64,000 bases of DNA from AP-15 sp035538335 (GTDB lineage: Bacteria; Pseudomonadota; Alphaproteobacteria; ATCC43930; CGMCC-115725), in NCBI GenBank assembly GCA_035538335.1, contig DATLKN010000008.1, positions 186,001 through 250,000 on the forward strand, in the 5' to 3' direction. The notes under the pieces are model-generated. The model was not told the DNA's origin and did no database searches. It saw only the letters and a program-made list of their open reading frames with translations. Both the position numbers and the translations under genes were made by a program. Shown piece by piece: positions 17,502 to 25,348 of this stretch; position 1 is the first letter of the stretch, and every line of letters begins with the position of its first letter.

Positions 17502-18548
17502 GTGACCGCAGCGACGACGATCGCACTCGACGCAATGGGTGGCGACAAGGCGCCCGGCATCGTATTGCGCGGCGCCGATATCGCGCTGACGCGCTTTCCG
17601 CAGACGCGGTTTCTGGTATTCGGCGCCGAAGACGCGGTGCGGCCGCTGCTGTCGAAGCTGCCGGCGCTGGCCGAGGCCGTCACGCTGCACCACACGAGCG
17701 AAGCCGTCGCCGACGATGCGAAGCCTTCGCAGGCGCTGCGCGGCGGGCGGCAGACGAGCATGCGTCTCGCCATCGACGCGGTCGCCGAGGGACGCGCCGA
17801 CGGCGTCGTCTCGGCCGGCAATACCGGCGCGCTGATGGCGATGGCGAAATTCGTGCTGAAAACATTGCCGGGGATCGACCGGCCGGCGATCGCCTCGCTG
17901 TTCCCGACGCGCCGCGGCGAGAGCGTCATGCTCGACCTCGGCGCCAATGTCGAATGCGATTCCGAGAACCTCGTGCAGTTCGCGCTGATGGGCGACGTGT
18001 TCGCGCGCACCGTGCTCGGCCTCGTCGAACCGACCGTCGGCCTCTTGAACGTCGGGGCCGAGGATCTGAAGGGCAACGACGCGGTGCGCGCGGCCAGCGC
18101 CCGGCTGCGCGGCGCGATGACGCCAATTCGCTTTTATGGCTTCATCGAGGGGGACGACATCACCGCCGGCACGGTCGACGTCATCGTCACCGACGGCTTC
18201 ACCGGCAACATCGCGCTGAAGACTGCGGAAGGCACGGCCAAATTCTACAGCGAGGCGTTGCGCGCGGCCTTGCGCCACTCGCTGTTGGCGCGCATCGGCT
18301 GTCTGTTTGCCCGCGGCGCGCTCAGAAAGCTCGGCGCTCGGCTCGATCCGCGGCGCTATAATGGGGCCGTGTTCGTCGGGCTCGGGGGGATTGCGGTGAA
18401 AAGCCACGGCTCGGCCGACGCGTTCGGCTTCGCCAACGCGATCGGCGTCGCCATCGACATGGCGGCCAACGGCTTTCTCGAAAAGATCCGCGTCGAGCTG
18501 GCGCGGCTTTACGACGCGCACGCGACACCGCAGCCGGCGGCGCTGTAG
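17502..18548 (+). CDS. plsX: Phosphate acyltransferase PlsX
   Basis: Makes acyl-phosphate from acyl-ACP for PlsY-dependent phospholipid synthesis; a peripheral membrane enzyme. The 348 residues start with IALDAMGGDKAPG and contain SAGNTGALMAMAKF, LDLGANVECDSENLVQFA, VGLLNVGAEDLKGND and the substrate-binding VTDGFTGNIALKTAEGTAKF near residue 230. The GTG start at 17502 lies 31 bases after rpmF. fabH follows after 9 bases, so the two are co-transcribed. Confidence 0.95.
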   Translation: MTAATTIALDAMGGDKAPGIVLRGADIALTRFPQTRFLVFGAEDAVRPLLSKLPALAEAVTLHHTSEAVADDAKPSQALRGGRQTSMRLAIDAVAEGRADGVVSAGNTGALMAMAKFVLKTLPGIDRPAIASLFPTRRGESVMLDLGANVECDSENLVQFALMGDVFARTVLGLVEPTVGLLNVGAEDLKGNDAVRAASARLRGAMTPIRFYGFIEGDDITAGTVDVIVTDGFTGNIALKTAEGTAKFYSEALRAALRHSLLARIGCLFARGALRKLGARLDPRRYNGAVFVGLGGIAVKSHGSADAFGFANAIGVAIDMAANGFLEKIRVELARLYDAHATPQPAAL

Positions 18549-18557
18549 GGCGCGGCC

Positions 18558-19523
18558 GTGCTCCTGCGGTCCCAGATCGCCGGGTGCGGCGCCTATTTGC
18601 CCGAGCGCGTCGTCGGCAACGAGGAACTGGCGAGCCGGCTCGACACCTCCGACGCGTGGATCCGGCAGCGCACCGGCATCTCCGAGCGGCGCATCGCCGC
18701 GCCGGGCGAGCTGACCTCGGACCTCGCCGTCGCCGCCGCCGAGCGGGCACTCGCGCGGGCCGGGATGAGCGGCGGCGACCTCGATCTGATCGTGCTGGCG
18801 ACCGCGACCCCGGACAACACCTTTCCGGCGACCGCGACGCGGGTGCAGGCGCGGCTCGGCATGAAGCGGGGCGCCGCCTTCGATGTGCAGGCGGTGTGCG
18901 CCGGCTTCATTTTCGCGCTGGCGGCCGCCGACAACGCGCTGCGCCTCGGCCAGGCGCGCACTGCCCTGGTGATCGGGGCGGAGACCTTCTCGCGCATTCT
19001 CGACTGGCAGGACCGCGGCACTTGCGTGCTGTTCGGCGACGGCGCCGGCGCGCTCGTGCTGAACGCCGCGCCGGCCGGCGGCAAGCGCGGCGTGCTGTCG
19101 ACGCATCTGCATTCGGACGGGCGGCAATACGACATCCTCTATGTCGATGGCGGGCCGTCCTCGACCGGGCTCGCCGGACATCTGCGGATGGAGGGGCGGG
19201 AAGTCTTCCGCCAGGCGGTCGAGCATCTGAGCGCGGTCGTCGACGAGGCGCTCGCCGCCAACGGCCTCGGCCCTTCCGACATCGACTGGCTAGTGCCGCA
19301 TCAGGCGAACAGCCGGATCATCGATGGTATCGCGAAGAAGCTCGCGCTGCCGCGCGACAAGGTGGTGATGACGATCGACCGGCACGCCAACACCTCGGCC
19401 GCCTCGATCCCGCTGGCGCTCGATGCGGCGGTCGCGGACGGCCGCATCGAGCCGGGCGATCTCGTGCTGATGGAGGCCTTGGGCGGCGGACTTTCCTGGG
19501 GCGCCAGCCTGGTGCGCTGGTAG
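18558..19523 (+). CDS. fabH: 3-oxoacyl-ACP synthase III
   Basis: Initiates fatty acid synthesis by condensing acetyl-CoA with malonyl-ACP. The 321 residues have the thiolase fold with the catalytic Cys in FDVQAVCAGFIFAL, His in WLVPHQANSRIIDGIAKKL and Asn in DRHANTSAASIPLAL. The N-terminal SRLDTSDAWIRQRTGISERR and the C-terminal GGGLSWGASLVRW are standard. The start is GTG 18558 after a weak AGGGCG. It ends the plsX-fabH pair; ihfA starts about 110 bases later. Confidence 0.95.
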   Translation: MLLRSQIAGCGAYLPERVVGNEELASRLDTSDAWIRQRTGISERRIAAPGELTSDLAVAAAERALARAGMSGGDLDLIVLATATPDNTFPATATRVQARLGMKRGAAFDVQAVCAGFIFALAAADNALRLGQARTALVIGAETFSRILDWQDRGTCVLFGDGAGALVLNAAPAGGKRGVLSTHLHSDGRQYDILYVDGGPSSTGLAGHLRMEGREVFRQAVEHLSAVVDEALAANGLGPSDIDWLVPHQANSRIIDGIAKKLALPRDKVVMTIDRHANTSAASIPLALDAAVADGRIEPGDLVLMEALGGGLSWGASLVRW

Positions 19524-19576
19524 GCCGGAAAGCGCCGCATTTTTTGCTCGAAGAACGCGTTGCAACGCTTTGGAAT

Positions 19577-19605
19577 TTGACGAGGTTTTGCGGCCGGTTT
19601 AACCT
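19577..19605 (+). promoter_or_regulatory. Possible promoter for ihfA-merR
   Basis: TTGACG (19577-19582) and TAACCT (19600-19605) are spaced by 17 bases, 30 bases upstream of the ihfA ATG in an AT-richer gap. The -35 is good and the -10 is weak. A plausible start for ihfA and the overlapping merR unit. Confidence 0.35.
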
Positions 19606-19634
19606 CGGTCCCGATCGAACGGGGGAAGGGCGTC

Positions 19635-19991
19635 ATGGCCGGACAAACGGTTACCCGCGCTCAGCTTTGCGAAGCGGTCTATCAAGAGGTGGGACTGTCG
19701 CGAAACGAATCCGCCGAACTTGTCGAATCGGTGATCGGCGAGATTGCCGGCGCCCTCGAACGCGGCGAGATGGTCAAGATCTCGTCCTTTGGCAGCTTCG
19801 CGGTGCGCCAAAAGGGCCAGCGGGTGGGGCGCAATCCGAAAACCGGCCAGGAGGTGCCGATCAGCCCGCGCCGGGTGCTGGTGTTTCGCGCCTCGCACAC
19901 GCTGAAGGACCGCATCAACAACGGCCTCACCGGCGGCGAGCGCAAGGGGCGGACGGCGCGAGCCTCATCGGCCAAGGCGTCGTCGGCGTGA
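19635..19991 (+). CDS. ihfA: Integration host factor alpha subunit
   Basis: DNA-bending nucleoid protein that works as a heterodimer with IhfB. The 118 residues carry the HU/IHF fold: TRAQLCEAVYQEVGLSRNES at the N-terminus, the KISSFGSFAVRQKGQRVGRNPKTG arm with the intercalating proline in NPKTG, and FRASHTLKDRIN. The basic, Ala-rich tail (RKGRTARASSAKASS) is longer than usual. GGGGGAAGGG lies just upstream of the ATG. The adjacent MerR-family gene is the standard alphaproteobacterial partner. Confidence 0.95.
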   Translation: MAGQTVTRAQLCEAVYQEVGLSRNESAELVESVIGEIAGALERGEMVKISSFGSFAVRQKGQRVGRNPKTGQEVPISPRRVLVFRASHTLKDRINNGLTGGERKGRTARASSAKASSA

Positions 19992-19992
19992 C

Positions 19993-20442
19993 GTGAGCGA
20001 GAGGGAAGCGGCGGCGATCCGCCGCCCCGGCAAATCGCCCGCCGCCTTCCGGACCACCGGAGAAGTCGCCGAGGAACTCGACCTGCCGGCCCATGTGCTG
20101 CGCTTCTGGGAATCAAAGTTCGCCCAGCTGAAGCCGCTGAAGCGCGGCGGCGGACGGCGCTATTACCGGCCCGAGGACGTCGACCTGCTGCGCTCGATCC
20201 GGCGCTGGCTCTATCAGGAAGGCTATACCATCCGCGGCGTGCAAAAGCTGCTGCGCAACCCGAGCGGACGCGAGGGCGGGCCGGCGGAGGCGCCGCCGCC
20301 AGCCGTCCCGCCGGCCGCGGCGACACTCTTCGCCTTCGACGAGCCGGCCGCGCCAACGCCGCCGCGCCCGCCTCTGCGTGCCGCCCTCGAGGAGGTGCGC
20401 CGCGAGCTGCTCGAGCTCCGCGCCCTGCTCGACAAAGTGTGA
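19993..20442 (+). CDS. MerR-family transcriptional regulator
   Basis: A 149-residue DNA-binding protein. A MerR helix-turn-helix is seen in FRTTGEVAEELDLPAHVLRFWESKF (residues about 20-45), followed by the winged RGGGRRYYRPEDVDLLRSIRRWLYQEGYTIRGVQKLL. The C-terminal half is proline/alanine-rich (PPPAVPPAAATLF) and ends in a short coiled coil (LEEVRRELLELRALLDKV). It has no cysteine pair for metal sensing. GTG 19993 lies just after the ihfA stop. tRNA-Pro follows directly, as in many relatives. Confidence 0.88.
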   Translation: MSEREAAAIRRPGKSPAAFRTTGEVAEELDLPAHVLRFWESKFAQLKPLKRGGGRRYYRPEDVDLLRSIRRWLYQEGYTIRGVQKLLRNPSGREGGPAEAPPPAVPPAAATLFAFDEPAAPTPPRPPLRAALEEVRRELLELRALLDKV

Positions 20443-20502
20443 GCCCGGACGCGTCGTTGCGCAGGCGCCCGCTGATCACTATCATAATGGGCTCAGGCCG
20501 GT

Positions 20503-20579
20503 CGGAGCGTAGCGCAGCCTGGTAGCGCATCAGCATGGGGTGCTGGGGGTCGTGAGTTCGAATCTCACCGCTCCGACCA
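20503..20579 (+). tRNA. tRNA-Pro (GGG anticodon)
   Basis: Acceptor arms CGGAGCG (20503-20509) and CGCTCCG pair, followed by A and an encoded CCA (20577-20579). A D-arm with AGCGCAGCCTGGTAGCGC and a TTCGAAT T-loop are present. The anticodon stem TCAGC/GCTGG encloses loop ATGGGGT with anticodon GGG. Total length is 77 bases. It reads CCC and probably CCT proline codons. Confidence 0.95.
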
Positions 20580-20610
20580 TTCTCCCGATCTCGCGCGAAG
20601 GAGCGCCGCC

Positions 20611-21504
20611 ATGGACCAGGCCCTCGAACCTTGGCAATGGCCCGAGGAGGAGTGGCGGCGGCGGGTCGAGAGGGTGCGCGCCGGGCGCCGCCTGCGTCCC
20701 GCCGACTGGCCCGAGGGGGCGCGCTGCGCGATCGCGCTGTCCTTCGATTCCGATCACGAAACCAACGAATTGCGCGACGGCGGCAAGTCGATCGGCCGGC
20801 TCGCCTGGGGACAGTACGGCGCCCGCGTCGGTGTCCCGCGCATTCTCGACCTGCTGGCCCGGCACGCCGTCAAGGCGAGCTTCTACGTGCCCGCCGTGAC
20901 TGCGCTGCTGCACCCCGAGGAACAGCGCCGGGTCGTCGCAGAAGGCCACGAGATCGGCATCCACGGCTGGATCCACGAGGTCAACAGCCGGCTGCCGGAG
21001 GCCGCCGAGCGCGACCTGATGCGCCGCTCCGCCGATGTCCTCGAACGGGTCGCCGGGGTGCGGCCGGTCGGGCTTCGGACGCCTTCCTGGGATTTCAGCT
21101 GGCACACGCTCGAGATCGAGAAGGAGATGGGCCTCCTCTACGATTCCTCGCTGATGTCGGACGAGGATTGCTACGAATTGCTGCTCGACGGCGAGCCTTG
21201 CGGCGTCGTCGAGCTGCCGGTCGAATGGGTGCGCGACGACGCCGTCTATTTCTGGATGGACCGCTTCCAATCGCTGCGGCCCTACACGCCGCCGGCCCAG
21301 GTCTTCGACATCTTCCGCCGCGAATTCGACGCCGCCTATGACGAAGGCGGCATCTTCCAGCTGACGATGCACCCGCACGTCATCGGCTACCGCTCGCGCA
21401 TCTGGATCCTGGAGGAGATCATCCGCCACGCCAAGGCGCGGCCCGGCGTCTGGTTCGCCACCCACGCGGACGTCGTCCGCTGGGCGAAGGAGCACGCGGC
21501 GTAA
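20611..21504 (+). CDS. Polysaccharide-deacetylase-fold hydrolase (NodB-like)
   Basis: A 297-residue NodB-type metallohydrolase without a signal peptide. The metal site is readable as FDSD in IALSFDSDHETNELRDGG and HGWIH in IGIHGWIHEVNSRLPE. Later conserved parts are VRPVGLRTPSWDFSWHTLE and IFQLTMHPHVIGYRSR. The SFDSDHET version and the absence of a leader fit the cytosolic branch related to PuuE/allantoinase-like and imidase-type hydrolases rather than wall deacetylases. The actual substrate is unknown. It lies directly after tRNA-Pro and converges on the beta-helix gene. Confidence 0.85.
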   Translation: MDQALEPWQWPEEEWRRRVERVRAGRRLRPADWPEGARCAIALSFDSDHETNELRDGGKSIGRLAWGQYGARVGVPRILDLLARHAVKASFYVPAVTALLHPEEQRRVVAEGHEIGIHGWIHEVNSRLPEAAERDLMRRSADVLERVAGVRPVGLRTPSWDFSWHTLEIEKEMGLLYDSSLMSDEDCYELLLDGEPCGVVELPVEWVRDDAVYFWMDRFQSLRPYTPPAQVFDIFRREFDAAYDEGGIFQLTMHPHVIGYRSRIWILEEIIRHAKARPGVWFATHADVVRWAKEHAA

Positions 21505-21522
21505 AGGCTGGCGTCTCGATCC

Positions 21523-22773
21523 TCATGGATTGCAGTTGTTTTGTCCGGACGGATTGCCCGAGATCGTGCCAAACGCCCCAGAGGCCAGCGGGTTGTTCGG
21601 CGCACCGGCGCACAATATCCCCCATTGGCCGTTGTTGACGATCTGGTTCTGCGAATTGCCGAAATTGGCGACGCTGTTGTTGGTCAGGAACACCCCGTTC
21701 TGCGTGTTCGACTGAATGGTTGCCGGCCCCGCGCCGCTTCCGATCTGCACGCTTCCGACCGTTACCGCAATCCCGTTTTTGGCATTCGACTGCACGACGG
21801 CGTTGGTTTGTAACACAGCGCGCCCGCCGCCGTAGACCCCGATGCCGTTTCCCGAATTGCCGGAGACAACGGTTGTCGAGTTCCGCACCTGCAGCCAGCC
21901 GTCTACGACCGTGACTCCGTCGCCGGCATTGTTCTGCACAAGCACGCTGTCGCCGGCGAGCGGCATGAAGCGGCCGAGCCGGGCGGAGCCGCCCAAATAG
22001 AGTAGTATGCCCGAGCCGCCGGTGTTGTTTTCGACCACCCCGTTCCAGAAGCCAAGATACCCGTTGCCGCCGGAGAGGACGCCGCCCCCTTCAGGCACCC
22101 CTTGAGAATTCGACAGTGTACCGTTGCCGGTGATGACGGCACCCTCGTCGATCGCGATGCTTCCCCCGCTCGATGCTTCGAGCCCCCAGTTCGGGTTGTT
22201 CTGGACCGTGCCGCCGTCGAGAATGACGCTGCCGCCGTTTGTCGAGGCGATACCCTCGTTTGCCGAGTTCTCGATGGTCGAATTGATGAGCGTGAGGCCT
22301 CCCGAGTCGAGGACGTCGTAGGTCGAACCTCCCGTGATCACCAGATTCGTGCCGGTGACGCCGCCCGTCTTGTGCACGAGCAGCGGGTCCACCCCGCCCG
22401 ATATAGTGAGGCCGGTGAGCATGACGCCGCCGCCGCTGATGCCGAGCACCGGGTTGGCCGACGAATTCGGCGCCGAGAGGCCGTCGCCCGGCGCTGCGGC
22501 CTGTATCGTGACCCCGCCCGGGACATCGTCCACCGCTTCGCTGCAGACGCCTTTGATCGTGATCGTCATCGTGTTCGTGGTCCGCGGGCGGAACGCGAGC
22601 GCCGCGGCGAGCGTTCCGCCGTTGGCGCAGTTGACGGTGCAGGATATCGGGTTCGAGGTGACGCCGCCGGCCGCCGGCAGGCCGCTGCATCTGAGCCCGG
22701 CCGCGCGGCTTTGGCCGGCCGAGAGCACGAGGGCGGCGATGGCCAGAAGGCAGGCAACGTGCGAACGTCTCAT
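21523..22773 (-). CDS. Secreted right-handed parallel beta-helix repeat protein
   Basis: A 416-residue exported protein. ATG 22773 gives a signal peptide (SHVACLLAIAALVLSAGQSRAAG). The mature part is a ladder of short Gly/Asn-rich turns (NNPNWGLEASSGGSIAI, NNTGGSGILLYLGGSARL, NNAGDGVTVVDGWLQV, GNSGNGIGVYGGGRAVL, SNAKNGIAVTVG) typical of a pectate-lyase-like beta-helix. Two early cysteine pairs may form disulfides. No catalytic motif could be identified. In-frame sequence upstream of ATG 22773 is unlikely to be coding. It is divergent from the winged-helix/TPR regulator. Confidence 0.82.
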   Translation of the reverse strand: MRRSHVACLLAIAALVLSAGQSRAAGLRCSGLPAAGGVTSNPISCTVNCANGGTLAAALAFRPRTTNTMTITIKGVCSEAVDDVPGGVTIQAAAPGDGLSAPNSSANPVLGISGGGVMLTGLTISGGVDPLLVHKTGGVTGTNLVITGGSTYDVLDSGGLTLINSTIENSANEGIASTNGGSVILDGGTVQNNPNWGLEASSGGSIAIDEGAVITGNGTLSNSQGVPEGGGVLSGGNGYLGFWNGVVENNTGGSGILLYLGGSARLGRFMPLAGDSVLVQNNAGDGVTVVDGWLQVRNSTTVVSGNSGNGIGVYGGGRAVLQTNAVVQSNAKNGIAVTVGSVQIGSGAGPATIQSNTQNGVFLTNNSVANFGNSQNQIVNNGQWGILCAGAPNNPLASGAFGTISGNPSGQNNCNP

Positions 22774-22936
22774 GAGGAGCCTCGCGCTTACGTCGAGATC
22801 AGGATAATCCGCGAGCCGCTGAGGCGATGCTACGAGGCAGTTGCAAAAACTTCCGAAATCTTGCAAAAGCCGGCCGCTCGCATTCTACCGGAGCGTGTGC
22901 TAGCCTTCTCGAGGGGCCGTGGTTCCGAGGTGAGGC

Positions 22937-24538
22937 ATGAACCGCGAAGAGCGCGTTTCGTCAGGCGTTTTCGCCTTCGAAAACTTCCGCTTCGACCACA
23001 GTCGCGGCGAGTTGCTGCGCCTCGATAGGAGCGGCAATGCCGAACCTGTGGCGATAGGCTCGCGCGCCCGCGACTTGCTCGGCCTCTTGGTCGAGGAGCG
23101 AGGGCTCGTCTCGAAAGAGCGGATTCTCGATCGCGTCTGGCCCGGCATATGCGTCGAAGAGGCCAATCTGACCGTTCAGATTTCGGCGCTTCGCCGCATT
23201 CTCGATCGCGACCGGGGAGGGGGCAGCTTCATCCAGACGGTCCACGGCCGCGGCTACCGCTTTGCCGCCCCGGTGAGGAAGGTCGCGCGCGGGGTCGTGC
23301 CCGACATTGCAGAGGCTTCGGCGCCCGCCGTGCCCGACAAGCCGTCGATCGCCGTGCTGCCGTTCGCGAATCTGAGCGGCGACCGGCATCAGCAATATTT
23401 CGCCGACGGCATGGCCGAGGAGATCATTACCGCCCTCTCGCACATCCGCTCTCTCTTCGTGATCGCCCGCGGTTCTAGCTTCACCTACCGGGGCCAAGCG
23501 GTCGATGTGCAGCGGGTGGGCCGGGAATTGGGCGTGCGCTACGTCCTCGCAGGATCGGTACGCAAAAGCGGCAGAGCGGTCCGCATCGCCGCGCAGCTGA
23601 CCGAGGCCGAAACGCGCCTGCAACTGTGGGCCGACCGGTTCGACGGCGTTCTCGACCGCATCTTCGAATTGCAGGACAGCGTCGCAACGAGCGTCGCCGC
23701 GATGATCGAGCCGACGATGGAAGCGAACGAAATCAGCCGCTCGATGCGATGCCCGACCGATAATTTGACGGCGTACGACTGGTACTTGCGGGCGCTTCCG
23801 GAATGCTTCTCGTACAGCGCAGAGCCGCAGCTGCGGGCGCTGAAGGCGTTCGAGAAGGCGATCGCCTGCGATCCGGGCTTCGGCCGCGCGCTCGCGCTCT
23901 CGGCGAGCTGCCGGCAGCTCCTAGCCTGCGCAGGTTGGGGAGAAGATCCGCAAACCAACCGGCGAGCGGCGATCGATTTGGCGCGCCGAGCGCTGCAAGT
24001 GGCCAACAACGATCCGGTCGTTCTCGCGGAAGCGGCGCGCGTGCTCGCCTATTTCGACGACCGGGAGGTCGAGGCGGCGATCAGCCTGGTCGAACGTGCC
24101 GTCGCCCTCAATCCAAACTATTCGCGCGGCTGGTACTGGAACGGTTGGGTCAGGCTCTACGCCGGCGATCCCGAGCTGGCCCTCGCGCATTTTCGCACTT
24201 CCCTGCGCCTCAACCCACGCCATCAGACGCAATCGTTCATGACCGGCACGGGTGTCGCGCATTTCTTCTGCGGCCGATACCAGGAGGCATGCGAGGCTCT
24301 CCTCGAGGCGCTCAATGTCGCACCCGGCTGGCCGACGACCTACCGGTTTCTCGCCGCCGCCTACGAAAGGCTCGGCCGGCTCACCGAAGCGCGGGAAGTC
24401 GTCGAACGGCTGCGCAAGCTCACGCCGGCTCTTGCCTCCCCCGCCGACCGCTCGATGATGCCGCCGTTCCGCAAGCACATGGACCGCTATCTCGAAAGTC
24501 TGCGCCGCGCCGTCGGCGAGGACTCGGTGGCCGGCTGA
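22937..24538 (+). CDS. Winged-helix/FlgO-like/TPR regulator (CadC-type without membrane helix)
   Basis: A 533-residue protein with three parts. Residues about 10-110 form an OmpR/CadC winged helix (VFAFENFRFDHSRGELLR, SRARDLLGLLVEERG, QTVHGRGYRFAAPV). Residues about 135-260 are the FlgO/TolB-N-like region (KPSIAVLPFANLSGD, FADGMAEEIITALSHI, YVLAGSVRKSGRAVRIAAQL). Residues about 280-520 are TPR-like helices (AISLVERAVALNPNYSRGWY, TYRFLAAAYERLGRLTEA). No membrane segment or adenylate cyclase domain is present, so it should act in the cytosol. The ATG follows GAGGTGAGGC. It may control itself or the divergent beta-helix gene; the signal is unknown. Confidence 0.85.
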   Translation: MNREERVSSGVFAFENFRFDHSRGELLRLDRSGNAEPVAIGSRARDLLGLLVEERGLVSKERILDRVWPGICVEEANLTVQISALRRILDRDRGGGSFIQTVHGRGYRFAAPVRKVARGVVPDIAEASAPAVPDKPSIAVLPFANLSGDRHQQYFADGMAEEIITALSHIRSLFVIARGSSFTYRGQAVDVQRVGRELGVRYVLAGSVRKSGRAVRIAAQLTEAETRLQLWADRFDGVLDRIFELQDSVATSVAAMIEPTMEANEISRSMRCPTDNLTAYDWYLRALPECFSYSAEPQLRALKAFEKAIACDPGFGRALALSASCRQLLACAGWGEDPQTNRRAAIDLARRALQVANNDPVVLAEAARVLAYFDDREVEAAISLVERAVALNPNYSRGWYWNGWVRLYAGDPELALAHFRTSLRLNPRHQTQSFMTGTGVAHFFCGRYQEACEALLEALNVAPGWPTTYRFLAAAYERLGRLTEAREVVERLRKLTPALASPADRSMMPPFRKHMDRYLESLRRAVGEDSVAG

Positions 24539-24548
24539 ATGTGCCGCC

Positions 24549-25310
24549 TCATCCCGCCACTGTCGCCTTGAACCTGAGGCGGACGTAATCGGCGATCCAG
24601 GCGCCGGTCTCGTCCATCAGCGCCGGCCGGCACAATTCGGCGATCTCGGCGCGCGCAGCCGGCCGCTCGGCCTCGGGCAGCGCGCCGAGGAAGTCGCCGA
24701 CGAAGGTGTCGAGCCAGGCTTCGAGGCCCGCTTCGAGGACGGTCGGGCGGGGTATCAGCGCGATCTCGTCGACCGCGAACCCGGCGGCTTCGAGCTTTTC
24801 CCGAAAGGCGCCGGCCGAGGGAAAATACCAGGGGCTCAAGCTTTGCGCGCTGCGGCCGCGCCGCTTGAGGACGGCGTCGAGCGCGACGCGGACGGCGGCG
24901 ATGTTGCCGTGCCCGCCCATCTCGCCGACGAACCGGCCGCCCGGCCGCAAGGCCCGCTGCACGCCCGCGAGCACCCTTTCGATCGGCCGCATCCAGTGCA
25001 GCGCGGCGTTCGAGAAGACGGCGTCGAACTCGGCCGCGAAGGCGAGCTCCTGCCCGCCGACGAGGCGGGCGTCGAGGCCGCGGGCGCGGGCGGCGGCGAC
25101 CATGTCGGGGGCGGCGTCGACGGCGATGACCGCAGCGCCGGCGGCGGCGATCTGCTGCGTCAGGATGCCGTCGCCGCAGCCGAGGTCGAGAATCCGCTCG
25201 CCCGGTTGCGGCGCCAGGAGTTCGAGCACGGGCGCGCCGAGCGCCGGCACGAAATGCGCCGTCTCGGCATAGCGCCGCGCCGACCAGCGCTGCCGCACGC
25301 GCTCGCTCAC
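24549..25310 (-). CDS. Class I SAM-dependent methyltransferase
   Basis: A methyltransferase of about 253 residues. The SAM-binding motif I is ERILDLGCGDGILTQQIA, the acidic motif II region is VIAVDAAPDMVAAARARG, and FDAVFSNAALHWMRP plus LRPGGRFVGEMGG follow. It resembles trans-aconitate/BioC-like methyltransferases, but the substrate is unknown. GTG 25310 is chosen because in-frame sequence upstream (MRGRVRVGA) is the translated arm of an inverted repeat. The GGGTGGGGGCG of that repeat serves as the ribosome-binding region. The gene lies 10 bases after the thiamine-diphosphate enzyme on the same strand. Confidence 0.85.
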   Translation of the reverse strand: MSERVRQRWSARRYAETAHFVPALGAPVLELLAPQPGERILDLGCGDGILTQQIAAAGAAVIAVDAAPDMVAAARARGLDARLVGGQELAFAAEFDAVFSNAALHWMRPIERVLAGVQRALRPGGRFVGEMGGHGNIAAVRVALDAVLKRRGRSAQSLSPWYFPSAGAFREKLEAAGFAVDEIALIPRPTVLEAGLEAWLDTFVGDFLGALPEAERPAARAEIAELCRPALMDETGAWIADYVRLRFKATVAG

Positions 25311-25313
25311 CGC

Positions 25314-25348
25314 CCCCACCCTAACCCTCCCCCGCATGCGGGGGAGGG
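25314..25348. repeat. Inverted repeat overlapping two genes
   Basis: CCCCACCCTAACCCTCCCCCGC (arm starting 25314; 22 bases shared with the perfect repeat at 40101) has an AT loop and an 11-base matching right arm GCGGGGGAGGG. It supplies the TAG stop and last residues of the upstream enzyme and the purine-rich leader of the methyltransferase. Repeat insertion into this junction appears to have been tolerated or used. Confidence 0.75.

Noticed and set aside
25310..25337. Upstream start for the methyltransferase (MRGRVRVGA)
   Set aside because: These residues come from the inverted repeat, and GTG 25310 has a suitable upstream purine stretch.
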